Assembly: GCA_023362775.1 (NCBI GenBank)
Contig: JALMGJ010000012.1
Location: 23,529,001-23,593,000 of the forward strand
Reading direction: 5' to 3'
DNA length: 64,000 nt
DNA from: Charina bottae
Taxonomy: Eukaryota; Chordata; Lepidosauria; Squamata; Charinaidae
Shown here piece after piece: positions 31,719 through 42,908 of the stretch. How positions within the stretch are numbered: the first letter of the stretch is position 1; each line of letters begins with the position of its first letter. The notes under the pieces are model-generated. The model did not search any database. It had not been told where the DNA came from and was given only the letters and a program-made list of their open reading frames with translations. The translations under genes and the position numbers were made by a program.

Positions 31719-33290
31719 TTTCATAGTAATTTTATTAAAAATTACAATTACAACAATAAAAACTAATACAAACTAAAAAAATAAAAGAAAAAAATAGCAG
31801 GTGTAGAAAAGGAAAAAAGAGAAAGAAATAGAAAGAAAAATAGAAAAGAAAGAAAAAATAAGAATATAGTAAAGAAAAAGAAAAGAAATATATAAAGAAA
31901 TGACTTCCCCTTCATCTCAACAAGTATAAACAATTTTAGTAACTTTTCACCTCCTCTTAAATTATAACAAATGATCTCTTCTTCCCATATCCCATCTCTT
32001 ATCTATAAACAAATCCATAAAGCATCACCATCTCAATCCTGGTGTCAGCAAAAGTCCATTAAGGATTAGCAGAAATAACAACATATCTATTTTAACCTTG
32101 ATCAAAAAACCCAACTTTATAGTCCTTCCTTTTACTTCTAACAATCTTGATCTTTTGTCCCTTCAAATATTGTCCTAGAACTTGATTTCTTTTCATTTTT
32201 TCTTTGTCCCTTCTCACAAAATTCTTCAAAGCTTTAACAAGCCTCTTTTGTAAATCCAATATAGGAAAATTATCCAGGTCACTCTCGGTTTGTTGTATAT
32301 CCCCTTTAATTATTAAGACATCAGCCAGTTTCTTTTGTATGTCCAGTGTAACATCTGTTTCCATGTCATTTTTGTAGCCTGTCATTTTTAAATCCACTTT
32401 CAAATCAGTCTCAGTCTTGTCCGGTAAAACTTGTTCCTCTTCCATAACATTTTTTAAACAAAGTCTATCTATAGAGGCAGACACTCTTAAAATTAACTTC
32501 TGGGTCCATTGCTCAAAAATATCCTTCAGTATGTCCAATGTTAAATTATTTTGCTTCATTCTATGTTTGTAAGTTGAGTTTAACTGTTCTTCTCCTTTAA
32601 TTGTAATCTTTAGTTCCTTCTAGTTCCCTTTAGTGCTCAATTGTTTAAGTCTTATCTTATTTTTTTTAAAAAAGAATTCAAAACAAAAGCATTTTCCCAC
32701 AGGAAGGATTCTTTATAATTAATTCCAAAATCTTATTTCAAATTTATCTGACTCTTAGTCCACTTTTAACTTTCCATAATCAAAGTTTTAAACACACTTT
32801 TGCTGTTTATTCCAAAACAATTTTTTAAACTCCTTAAACTTGTATTTAAAACTTCTTTTGCTAAGGATTGAAGGAAACTCACTCAGTGCTATAAAATTGT
32901 CAATCCAAAGGTTCCTAATAGCTGAAAGGCAGTTATCAAGCAATTTCTGAAAGTGATTAGAAAAGAAAGTATAAGAACCCAGTGTCCTTCTGAAGGCAGC
33001 GACCGTGGTTTGAGCAAGATGGTTATTCCCTCGTCTCCCAGAGCTCTAAACCCACTGGAAGACCACTGTCTTGCAGTCTCTTCATGAGGAGTAACTATCT
33101 TGTGGGTGATCTCAAGTCCCCTCCTTGTCCCAAAAGGAATTATCGAAGACCCGGTCTACTCCGCGGCTCTTCATTTTGCTGTGATTGTCAGCTCTGCTTT
33201 TTGTGGAGCTGTCTTCAGTCTCCCATTTCTTCCCCAGAAGTCACCTGAAATATTTTCATGTATGTGCATTCAGCAATTTTTCACTTGATG
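31719..33290 (-). mobile_element. Second L1-like element with ORF1 only
   Basis: The layout parallels 4926-7080: an A-rich 3' region at the left, one ORF (32092-32559) and a 0.7-kb upstream region, with no RT or endonuclease. Sequence at 33000-33290 is more GC-rich, as in an L1 5' UTR. No convincing target duplication was found, so the ends are approximate. Confidence 0.6.
32092..32559 (-). CDS. L1 ORF1-like charged protein (155 aa)
   Basis: The short, charged, helical protein has repeated LDIQKKLAD / LDLQKRLVK segments and a basic end (RRDKEKMKRNQVLGQY, IKIVRSKRKDYKVG). It looks like the coiled-coil and basic part of an L1 ORF1, without a recognisable RRM. It is shorter than the 224-aa protein at 5598-6272 and not clearly alignable to it except in general form. 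The ORF is uninterrupted. Confidence 0.5.
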   Translation of the reverse strand: MKQNNLTLDILKDIFEQWTQKLILRVSASIDRLCLKNVMEEEQVLPDKTETDLKVDLKMTGYKNDMETDVTLDIQKKLADVLIIKGDIQQTESDLDNFPILDLQKRLVKALKNFVRRDKEKMKRNQVLGQYLKGQKIKIVRSKRKDYKVGFFDQG

Positions 33291-33296
33291 GTCCTT

Positions 33297-34222
33297 TTAA
33301 AGTCTCGTTTTTCCAAAACAGTCACTTTGAGAGCATGTGAAGGCACCTCTGCTCTTGAGTGTGGACTTGTTCAGGCCTATGATGATGTAGATGTGGGGAC
33401 AAAGTAGACCTTTGGGTTTGTTGCAGGGTCTGGTTCCCATGTTGGCATCCTTGCCCTGTTCATTGTTGCTTGTGAGAATCTGCTTCAGGTTAGGTAGTTG
33501 TCTGTATGCAAGTATGGGCCTGCCACCCAATGCCTGAGAAACTGCAGTGACATCATTATTTACAATGCATGGAGTAGTTTGAGTTGTGAGCTGTAGATGA
33601 CAACCAGTGGTGTTTTGTTGTTCTGTTTCTGTGTTCTGTCTTTTAATAGGTCTTCCTTGGGAAATGATCTGACTCTATTGATTTTTCTATTGGTCTCATT
33701 GGGTAGGTAGTTCAGTCTACTGGATGCCTGGTTTAATTCCATCACTTGAGCATTTCTGTGAAGAAAAAACGTGGCTATAGCACAAAGCCTGGCTCTAGAT
33801 CAGGGGTGGGGAACCCTTTTTCTGCCAAGGGCCATTTGGATATTTATAACCAGGGACCAGGGTGGGGTGGTGGGATGGGGGGCGGGGTTTCTGGGATTTC
33901 CGCGGACCGGGGGCCGGAGTTTGCAGGCGGGAGCCAACCACAAGCACTGGGGGGTGGGGTTTGTGAGCAGGAGCCAATCATGTGGAAGGGGCGGGGTCTG
34001 CGGGCGGGAGCCCCGTGGGCCTTATACGGCCTGCGGGCCTGACGTTACCCACCCCTGCTTTAGATGATAAATTTGATGCTGTATTCTGGGTGGAAGAAGG
34101 AAGCATGTAAGTACTGTATGCATGACAATCTGTGGGTTTCCTATATAACAGGCTGTTTGTGTGTCTATTGTGTAGTTTTATGGTGACATCAAGGCAGTTG
34201 ACTTGTTCAGTAGACAGGTCTA
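33297..34222 (-). mobile_element. Penelope-like element coding fragment
   Basis: Minus-strand translation of 34066-34222 gives VNCLDVTIKLHNRHTNSLLY followed by RKPTDCHAYSTYM, the RT end block of Penelope-like elements (FLD..I...g...t.lyrKPTD..yl). After the MITE at 33801-34057 it continues with NYLPNETNRKINRV, LGGRPILAYRQLPNLKQIL and MGTRPCNKPKGLLCPHI. That is the RPxLAYRxxxNL/CxxxxCxxC region that precedes the GIY-YIG nuclease. Several stops are present. Confidence 0.78.
33801..34057. mobile_element. hAT-type MITE inside the Penelope-like fragment
   Basis: Termini caggggtggggaaccc and cgttacccacccctg are flanked by ctctagat (33793-33800) and ctttagat (34058-34065), 7 of 8 identical. The interior is gc-rich with ggccttatacggcctgcggg. 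The copy at 54460-54701 is the same family in reverse. Confidence 0.9.
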
Positions 34223-34231
34223 GGCTGAGGT

Positions 34232-34858
34232 TTGCCGTATTTTTTTTTGTTTATTCATTCAGTCGCTTCCAACTCTTCGTGACTTCATTGACCAGCCCAC
34301 GCCAGAGCTTCATGTCAGCCATCTCCACCCCCAGCTCCCCGAAGGTTGAGTCCATCACCTGCAAAATATCATCCATCCATCCATCTTGCCCTTGGTCGGC
34401 CCCTCTTCCTTTTGCCTTCCACTTTCCCTAGCATCAGCATCTTCTCCAGGGTATCCTGTCTTCTCATTATGTGGCCAAAGTACTTCAGTTTTGCCTTTAA
34501 TATCATTCCCTCAAGTGAGCAGTCTGGCTTTATTTCCTGGACTATGGACTGGTTTGATCTTCTTGCAGTCCAAGGCACTCTCAGAATTTTCCTCCAACAC
34601 CACAGTTCAAAAGCATCTATCTTCCTTCGCTCAGCCTTCCTTATGGTCCAGCTCTCGCAGCCATAGGTTACTACAGGGAATACCATTGCTTTAACTATGC
34701 GGACCTTTGTTGTCAGTGTGATGTCTCTGCTCTTAACTATTTTATCAAGATTTGCCATTGCTCTCCTCCCAAGAAGTAGATGTCTTCTGATTTCCTGGCT
34801 GCAGTCGGCGTCTGCAGTAATCTTTGCGCCTAGAAATACAAAGTCTGTCACTGCCCCT
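34232..34858 (-). mobile_element. BovB 3' fragment
   Basis: The BovB 3' end (ttcattcagtcgcttccaac) and the C-terminal ORF (34369-34858: TYGCESWTIRKAERRK, VTDFVFLGAKITADADC) match the end of the intact copy. It breaks off at gtctgtcactgcc, where the GC-rich block begins. The reading frame over this part is open. Confidence 0.92.
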
Positions 34859-35343
34859 GTGCGGTGGCTGCTTTTCTCTACCGACAGACAGCGCGGGGTT
34901 TCCAGCGGAGGAGCGTCTGGCAATTAAGCGATAGGGAAGGAGGAATGAAATGGGGCGTGTGGCTTGTGTAGCAATTCCGCCCATCCCGCGAGGTTTCTCC
35001 AACTTGAATGGCCTTGTCATTAAGGGCAGCTTCTCCCTTTAACGCAAGACTGAAACTGCGCTTTTCCGGCCTTCCTTTTTCAAAGAGGGAGAAGTGCGGG
35101 GGGGTGGTGGTTAAGCAGATTTTAAAATGCACTCGCTCAGTAAGCGACTGCCGTTTGCGCTGCAAGCTGGCCTCCCAGGTGGGAAAGGGGGCGGCATTAA
35201 CGCGACACAGACCGGGGATAGGCCGGACTCGGTCCCGATGTAACCCCGCCGTTAGGTCTCAAAAGCATCTGCTCGGCCCAGCAGCAACTCGTCCGCTGCA
35301 AGCAGAACTCCGGCCGGCCTCCTTCCAGAGGACCCGCCCGCCC

Positions 35344-35826
35344 GCGCTGTCTGTGGGGAGAGAAAAGCAGCCACCGCACAGGCCCGCTTAAAAAACAACC
35401 ACCCCGAAACCGCTTTCGAGCCGCCTCTCCGGAGGGTCCCTGCGGTCCCGCCGGGTGCACCCCCCCACCCCGCCGTTCGGTGTCCTCTCCCCCCGCTAAC
35501 CCGAGCCCTGCGGTGGCCGGGGGAGCCAAGCCAGGCTCCGTTCCGGCGGGGTGACTGTAGCGACCGGAGGCGGCCAAGGGGAGAGCAGGCGGCTCTTCGC
35601 CCTCAGCGCGCCGCTGGGCCCGCTGCACCCCCGCCTGGCTCGGCTTCCCCCGGCCGCCGCAGGGCTCGGGTTAGCGGGGGGAGAGGACGCCGAATGGCGG
35701 GATGGGGGGGTGCACCCGGCGGGACCGTAGGGACCCTCCGGAGAGGCGGCTCGAAAGCGGTTTCGGGGTGGTGGTTTTTTAAGCGGGCCTGTGCGGTGGC
35801 TGCTTTTCTCTCCCGACAGACAGCGC
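35344..35826. repeat. 193-bp-arm inverted repeat, 97-bp spacer
   Basis: The left arm (from gcgctgtctgtggggagaga) returns inverted as the right arm ending ctctcccgacagacagcgc. The inner ends are gccaagccaggc and gcctggctcggc. Arms are nearly identical with few mismatches (cgttcggtgtcc against cattcggcgtcc). Confidence 0.9.
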
Positions 35827-36469
35827 TCCGGCGAAAACTCTGGTGCCGCCATTGCTCTCCGGCTGGACCCTCCTCCCCAAAGGTGGCGCTCTGCAGGCCC
35901 TGCTTTCCAGGGCCGTTCCTGCCACATCCTTTCAGCCTCTGACACCCAACGGTGGGGTGGGGGGATTGATGGGGCGGGAGGGTGCGCCGTCGAGGCCTCC
36001 TTGGGAGGAAAGCGGGGAAGCCCTGTGGCCCCTCGAAGGGATCCACCGGGGATCACACGCCTCTTCTCGCTGGGGCCCTCCGAGCAGTCGCTGCCTCCGG
36101 GTCGCGGGGATTCTGGCATGGGCACCCGCCGGATATGGGGAGAGAGGCCGGGAACGGACGGATGTGGCGGTAGGCGCAGGAGCGGGACTCCTCGCCTCAC
36201 CCCTGCGTGACCGCCCGGCTTTGCCTGGCCTCAACGCCCGAACGTGGCGAGGGAGAAGGGAAGAGGCTCGGGAGCACCCAAGTGCCAGACGGGCAGCTCC
36301 GCCCGCGCGCCTCACCCAGACATGCCGCCAGCAGCAGCTCCCAAGGCACGCCGGTCCCTCCTCCGTCGAAGGGAGCGGCAGAGAGCCCCGCGGGCTGTGC
36401 GCGAGGTGTGGGCGGCTGCGGGTGGCCCCGGCCTTGGAGAGCGAGAGCGAGAGCGCGTAAGAGCGAAAG

Positions 36470-36593
36470 AGTTTGGGGGCGGGATCCAATCACGTGGAAG
36501 GGGCGGGGGTGAGTTCAGCTGCGGAAGAGCCACACTCAAGGGGCCAAAGAGCCACATGTGGCTCGCGAGCCGCCATTTCCGACCCTTGAGCTA
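36470..36593. mobile_element. hAT-type element terminus
   Basis: gccacatgtggctcgcgagc and cgacccttgagctag form the typical end of non-autonomous hAT elements ('gagccacatgtggctcgcgagccgc'). The opposite terminus is not seen on the left, so the element is partial or rearranged. Confidence 0.6.
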
Positions 36594-37695
36594 GGGCAAA
36601 TTGGATGTGGTTATTGGTGAGATGTCAAGATTAAATATAGACATTTTAGGTGTCAGTGAACTGAAATGGACTGGAATGGGCCACTTCACATCAGATGACC
36701 ACCAGAACTACTACTGTGGACAAGAGGACCACAGAAGAAATGGAGTACCCTTCATAATTAATAATAAAGTGGCTAAAGCAGTGCTTGGATACAATCCAAA
36801 AAATGATAGAATGATCTCAATTCGAATTCAGGGTAAGCCATTTAACATTACAGTGATCCAAATATACGCCCCAACCACAGATGCTGAAGAAGCAGAGGTA
36901 GATCAGTTCTATGAGGATCTGCAGCACCTACTGGATAATACACCAAAAAGAGATGTTATTTTCATTACAGGAGACTGGAATGCTAAGGTGGGTAGACAAA
37001 TGACACCTGGAATTACAGGTAAGCATGGTCTGGGAGAGCAAAATGAAGCGGGACATAGGCTGATAGAATTTTGCCAAGACGACTCACTGTGCATAACAAA
37101 CACTCTCTTCCAGCAACCTAAAAGACGACTTTATACATGGACTTCACCAGGTGGTCGACACTGAAATCAGATTGACTACATCCTTTGCAGCCAAAGGTGG
37201 TGGACATCTATACAGTCAGTAAAAACAAGACCTGGAGCTGACTGCAGTTCAGATCACGAACTTCTTATTGCACAATTTAGAATCAGACTAAAGAGAATAG
37301 GGAAGACCCACAGATCAGTTAGATATGAGCTCACTAATATTCCTAAAGAATATGCAGTGGAGGTGAAGAATAGATTTAAGGGACTAGATTTAGTAGATAG
37401 GGTCCCGGAAGAACTATGGACAGAAGTTCGCAACATTGTTCAGGAGGCGGCAACAAAAAACGTCCCAAAGAAAAAGAAAACCAAGAAGGCAAGATGGCTG
37501 TCTGCTGAGACACTGGAAGTAGCCCAAGAAAGAAGGAAAGCAAAAGGCAACAGTGATAGGGGGAGATATGCCCAATTAAATGCAAAATTCCAGAGGTTAG
37601 CCAGAAGAGATAAGGAATTATTTTTAAACAAGCAATGCGTGGAAGTGGAAGAAGACAATAGAATAGGAAGGACATGAGACCTCTTCCAGAAAATC
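36594..37695 (+). mobile_element. BovB internal fragment
   Basis: It matches the intact BovB from gagccagggcaaattgg (18890s) to cttccagaaaat (about 20000), so it lacks both termini. It holds the endonuclease domain (36601-37164: LGVSELKWTGMGHF, GDWNAKVG) with an in-frame stop near 37161-37163, then a linker frame at 37357-37677. Missing both ends, it cannot result from a simple insertion. Confidence 0.92.
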
Positions 37696-38515
37696 CCCAT
37701 ACTTATTTTGGGAAATTACATTAGCAAAATTCATCAGCATTGCTGCAGTTTTCTCCTGAAGCCACAAAAAAGGATTGGGGATCACATATGGCTTTTGGGG
37801 CCAGTTTCCTCACGGTGATCTGATAAGACATTATCTCTAACTGACAAAATGAAATACATTTCTCCTTAATGCACAATTAACTTGTGGAACTCTGCTTTAA
37901 GATTAGTGGAATGGCTGTTGGCTTACTTGACTGTATTAAAAAACAGTATAGAGTTGAATGGGAGATTATCAACATTCATTAGCTCTAAAAGATTACTTGA
38001 AACTCCACAGGCAACGATAACACATCTCTTAATGCCTTAAGATGTAGATGAATGAGAACATGCTGGTGTCTTCATACTGGGTTTTTGAGTCCTCCAAGTA
38101 TCAGCCTGAGTTCTAATGAAACAGAATGGGTGAGTAGGAAGACTTTGTTCTGCCCTAGGAAAGCAGCTTGTAGAAAGAATCACTTGCTATTTGTATTCAG
38201 TTTAAACACTATAGGTTTTTTGTAGAAACCAAAACTGAAAATATGCCCCGCTATAATGATTTTCTCTTCACTCATATTAATGTTCCAGAACATATGTCCC
38301 AACAATTGGAGCCCCGAAAGTGCTATTGATATGAATCTTGCTTGACATTTTCATGAAAATGCCGATAATAGCAGAATCTACTTTTTCAGTTCCTTACTCC
38401 CCCCCCCAGCTTTTTTTAAAAAGCTGTTTGTTGAAGTCATTTTTTTTCCTTTAGCTATCAGAAGGAAAAAAAAACTTCAGCTAAAGAATTTGTGAGCCAG
38501 TAGATTGCAGTTGTG
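37696..38515. other. Unassigned sequence
   Basis: AT-rich, no open frame or repeat family recognised. Confidence 0.4.
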
Positions 38516-38850
38516 GGGGCGTGATGGCTCAGCGGGTAAGACGCCAGGCTTGTCAATCGGAAGATCGCAAGTTCGGAGGTTCGAATTCCTAGCCCCGCGT
38601 GATGGAGTGAGCTCCCGCACTAGCCCCAGCTCTTGCCAACCTAGCAATTTGAAAGCATGCAAATGCAAGTAGATTAATAGGTACCACTTTGGTGGGAAGG
38701 TAACAGCGTTCCGCGCGCATCATGCTGGCCACATGACGGCAGAAGCGTCTTTGGACAATGCTGGCTCTTCAGCTAACAAACGGAGATGAGCACCGGCCCC
38801 TAGAGTCCGACACGACTGCACAACTGTGCGGGGGGAACGTTTACCTTTTT
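38516..38850 (+). mobile_element. Sauria-type SINE, full length
   Basis: Head gtgatggctcagcgggtaag, B box ggttcgaattcc, body ctcttgccaacctagcaatt, end gagtccgacacgactgcaca, tail cgtttacctttt. The flanks share tgcagtt. Confidence 0.88.
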
Positions 38851-39188
38851 ATACTGCAGTTACTGGACCAGTAGCATTGACAAGACAATTTTTCACTATG
38901 TAGAAGTGACCATACTGGGTGACACCAAAGAGACATGCCAGAATGTGAAAACTTTGCTCTCTGAGGACAGGAACATGTCTCCTTGTCACCCTCATTCCTA
39001 TTTTGTTTCAGCAATGAAGACAGCAATTGATCCCACACATTTAATCCCAAGAAGCAATTAGTAGGTTTTCCTGCCAGAAGGAAAAACAACCTTTCGTCTG
39101 GGGATGGAGGCACATGGTTAGACCCATGGGTTTAGCTATCTGTTAGCCCTGGACTGTCTAATAAAGGAGGACAGGCTTGTAGGATTGT
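38851..39188. other. Unassigned sequence
   Basis: No gene or repeat family recognised. Confidence 0.4.
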
Positions 39189-39310
39189 ATTTATTTATTT
39201 AATTAATTAATTAGATTTGGAGGGTGCCCAACTCCAAACTCTGGGCAATTTACATCCAGAGACTCCTCTGCCAACCTGGAACCAGTCTGTTTCACCATGT
39301 TCTGTCCGGA

Positions 39311-39359
<49 letters not shown>

Positions 39360-39440
39360 AATCATATTTATACCCCACCTATCCCCTCCCTAACGGAGGG
39401 CTCTAGGAGGCTTACATACATTGCATTTCATATATTTTAT
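39189..39440 (-). repeat. LINE/SINE 3' tails around a (TCTA)n microsatellite
   Basis: At 39189-39265 an AATT/ATTT tail precedes gggtgcccaactccaaactc and tgggc, an old L2-type end on the minus strand. At 39310-39358 there are about 12 TCTA units. At 39361-39440, taccccacctatcccctccc and aacggagggctctagg are the reverse of the SINE tail seen at 15460 and 49520. Confidence 0.65.
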
Positions 39441-39459
39441 ACATTCATATATACTATGG

Positions 39460-39891
39460 CTTCCTGACCTGTATATAAGTTTTCCATGAGGACAATGAGA
39501 TGTTCTGGGATTCCCATTTTTCGAAGCACATTCCACAGCTTGATGTGATTGACACAATCAAAGGCTTTTCTATAATCGATGAAGCACCTACTGACTTCTT
39601 TTTGGTATTCTTTGGCTTTTTCAATTATCCAATCTGCATTAGCAATAATGTCTCATGCTCTTTGGCCTTTTGTAAAGCCAACTTGAACATCTTAACTCTC
39701 TTTTTCCATGTAGGGCTCTAATCTGTGTTGGATGATCCTAAGCATTATTTTGCTGGCATATGAAATTAAGGATATTGTATGATAGTTTGCATACCCTGTT
39801 AAGTCTCCTTTTTTTGGTATTGGAATGTAGATTGACCTCTTCCAATTGGTCGGCCACTGTGTCATACTCCAGATTTGCTGGCATAGCTTGG

Positions 39892-39895
<4 letters not shown>
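39460..39895 (-). mobile_element. Older RTE-clade LINE fragment
   Basis: Minus-strand translation gives VGFTKGQRA, a stop, then CFIDYRKAFDCVNHIKLWNV and MGIPEHLIVLMENLYTGQ. That is the RT block equivalent to FIDYSKAFDCVDHNKLWQVL in BovB but clearly diverged, with a TGA after QRA. It is a separate, older RTE lineage and not a copy of the BovB here. It ends in a (GT)n run at 39896-39926. Confidence 0.78.
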
Positions 39896-39926
<31 letters not shown>

Positions 39927-39927
<1 letters not shown>

Positions 39928-40637
39928 CTGGACATGCTCAACCATTTGTTGAGTGTTTCTGTAGAATGTTCTCAAAATTCAAAACGTGCTCTCCATCCAA
40001 AAAAAGATTGAGGACCCTTAAGAAAAATACAGTATTGGAGCAGGTTCTCATACTGGCGACCCAATGCTGCCTGATATGAAAAGAAGCACATTCACTCACA
40101 GGAGATCAGTCTCCCATCCCTTCTGAAATCCAGCTGTTGGGCAATCTAGGCCTAAATGGAGCAGTGACTTCCAACAGTTTTTTTGGTGTTCTTTATGAAA
40201 AAATCATCCAGAAATGTAAGCTGAAATGTTCTCCCTGATGTGCTACTTTACTATATACAGACAGCTGTTGATGTTGGAAAGCTTTCAAAAACTTGATTCT
40301 TACCCCCTACAGAGCCCAATCTGGTATAGGTGTAGGCTGACTGTTTCTTTGCAATGGAGCCCATTTTAAACTTTTAGGTTTAAATCTTATTATTGGATTG
40401 GGCTTGCTTCCAGTTCTTGAGTTCATCTTAGCTGTTCACATATCCTTGCAATGCCTCTGGTGTCAGAAAGTCCTGAGAAGATGGAAGAAGCTTTTCTATT
40501 CAGCAATATGACCACTCATCTGCGGAATGAGAGTATAGCAGGAAAGCTATAAATCTGAAGGTCTGAACTGGAGGGAAGCCAACACCATGGAACCCCAAAC
40601 TCTCCCTCCCTTTCTTTACTGCTAAAGCTTTTTGGAT
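39927..40637. other. Unassigned sequence
   Basis: No gene or repeat family recognised; the (GT)n microsatellite at 39896-39926 forms its left edge. Confidence 0.4.
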
Positions 40638-41142
40638 AGGCTGACCACATTTCCTTGAGACAAAAATGGGACATTGGGATGGCAAAATGGGACGGGGTCT
40701 TATGTAATATTCCGTATACATGAAAAAGACAGGGGTCCCCCCCCCTGGTCTGCGATTGGCTCCTGCCTGCAAACCCCACCCCCGGTCTGTGTGATTGGGT
40801 CTCGTCTGCAAAACCTGCCCCCAGTCCACGTGATTGGCTCCCACCTGCAAACCCCGCCCCTGGTCCACACGATTGGCTCCCACTTGCAAACCCCGCACCC
40901 TTGTCTGCGCGATTGGCTCCCACCTGCAAACCCCGCCCTCCTTTGCCACACGCTGATAGGCAGGAGGGCTTCCTCTTCCAGGCAGCCTCCAGTCAGCAGT
41001 TCTGGCTCGGATCCTCCTTCCGCGTCATTCCCACTGGGTTTAAAAAATGGGACAAAATTGAGATTTTTATCAAAACGATGGTATGGTTGAAAAATGCTAA
41101 AAAAACGGGATTGTCCCGTTCAAAATGGGACATATGGTCAGC
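40638..41142. mobile_element. MITE-like element with an internal tandem array
   Basis: The ends are inverted: ggctgaccacattt at the left and aaatgggacatatggtcagc at the right, both followed inward by aaaatgggac words. The middle (40743-40940) is a tandem array of five 39-40-bp units. No clear target duplication was found, so the class (hAT or other) is open. Confidence 0.6.
40743..40940. repeat. Tandem array, 5 x about 40 bp
   Basis: Each unit reads approximately ggtccacgcgattggctccc then acctgcaaaccccgcccc, with scattered differences. The gattggctcc and caaaccccgcccc words also occur in the hAT MITEs at 33.9 and 54.5 kb and near 36.5 kb. Confidence 0.85.
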
Positions 41143-41504
41143 CAATTTTGGGAGCATTGCTTGCCATTGAGTCAGACTTATTACAGTTGATTCATGGGTT
41201 GTAGAATGGGAAGTTTCTCTCTATTTTCATTAAAAAAAGTTCCTCAAAGGCAGTTTAATAACAGTGTTCTGAAGCAGCCTTCTACCATCTGGTGACTTCC
41301 GGAGGTGTGGAGACTAGAAATCTGACACTGGGTGGAAACTTCGGGAATTTTAACACCAAGCACATCTCTAAAGCATAAAGTTGGGGAAGGCTGAGTGAAC
41401 GGTGGATAGATGCTGACTGTCAGCCCTTCCAGGTAAACCAGACAGGAAACACGACTAGATGAACTAATTCTACAGTATTTTATGGTAAGGCTACATTAAC
41501 AGAA

Positions 41505-41818
41505 GGGGGGCGCGATGGCTCAGTGGTTAAGACGCCAGACTTGTTGATCAGAAGGTCGGCGGTTTGAGACCTGAGCACTGCATGACGGAGTGAGCTCCCG
41601 CACTTGCCCCAGCTCTTGCCAACCTAGCAATTTGAAAGCATCCAAATGCAAGTAGATAAATAGGTACCATTTCGGTGGGATGGTAACAGCGTTCCGTGCT
41701 TGTCATGACTACAGAAGCGTCTTCGGACAATGCTGGCTCTTCGGCTAAGAAACAGAGATGAGCAACGGCCCCTAGAGTCGGACATGACTATGCAGGGGAA
41801 AACCTTTACCTTTACCTT
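41505..41818 (+). mobile_element. Sauria-type SINE with 13-bp target duplication
   Basis: An exact duplication tacattaacagaa lies at 41492-41504 and 41819-41831. The head is cgcgatggctcagtggttaa, the B box is slightly decayed (ggtttgagacc), and the end is agagtcggacatgactatgc. Confidence 0.92.
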
Positions 41819-41831
41819 TACATTAACAGAA

Positions 41832-42861
41832 TCTCCCGACCCCCCTATTTATTGCTTGAGTGGTCAGGATGGGTCTTTCCTAAGTTTCTTCTTTAGACCA
41901 TTACCCTCTCTCCGATTCCCTTTTATCTGATCATTCCCTAGGCAGCATCTCTTCCCTCCGTTCTCCAAGGTTGCCCTCACATTCCATCACACAGAGAGAT
42001 CTTGTGGCTTAAGTTTAGAGTTCATGGTTGCCTTCAGATTAGGAACTAGAACTAGAGATCTGTGCACATCAAGATGGTTTCTGTAGTGACATCAGTATCG
42101 TACCTTGTAACTTCAGTCTATAAAGCACCTCTGATCTCCTGGATTATCCATCTGTCCCTCTCAGAAAGGAAAAAATGTCGATTATAAAAGGTCAGGACAA
42201 AATAATCTTACTTACTGAAGTCATCATCAGGCTTCCCAACCTGGACTTGTCAGTAAATCTCAAATCTCTATAGACTTCACAGTTTAGCTCCACTCCATAA
42301 TTAGGTTTGGCCAAAGATTCACAGATACAGCTTGGCTAAATCAGAATCTTTATTGTAGTCAAGAATGAATCCTCACATTCAACAATTGATTGCCTACTGC
42401 CAGTGAGAATAAGTAAATGATTTTTACAGGTTTAAACTCATGGCTTCTCTGAATTAATGGATACTTGATGCAGAGCTTAGTGGCCTTGCAGCCAAGCAGC
42501 TGTTCAGAGTTGACTGCAGATATGGTCAAAAAAGTCACGATGGTAGCCACAATGGTGTGATCAATGTTCTGCCTGCTTTTTATATATGTCATCTATGCAG
42601 CACATATAACAAAGAGGCAGAGCTTCAATCACACCATCATGACTGCCACCTTTATTTTTTTCCCCCACATCCTGTGGACACCCCTGCAGCTGTTGTAAAT
42701 TAACTTAAAGACCATTTCTGGTCTTTGAAGAGCTAATTCCCACCTCAATCCTTACAGCCGCTGTTTCTAAGCTCATCCTGTTTCACAGGGTTGTGACTGT
42801 GGGGAAAAAATTAGAGGAGAAAGTTATGTATACTGCTTTGAGCACTTGGAGGAAAGGTGAG

Positions 42862-42908
<47 letters not shown>

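Larger units (their letters stand above)
34859..36593. other. CpG-rich block between opposed BovB fragments
   Basis: About 1.7 kb with high GC and many CpGs, unlike everything around it. It contains a large inverted repeat (35344-35536 / 35634-35826). A third partial copy of the arm end lies at 34860-34895 (gtgcggtggctgcttttctc), in the same orientation as the right arm. A hAT-like end closes the block on the right. Long overlapping frames on both strands follow from the lack of AT-rich stops. I see no domain in any of them. It may be a CpG island captured with a mobile element, or an assembled non-autonomous element. Confidence 0.6.

Noticed and set aside
35197..36512. Many overlapping frames of 100-230 codons
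   Set aside because: High GC removes stops on both strands. None has a domain or consistent codon pattern, and several run through the inverted repeat arms.
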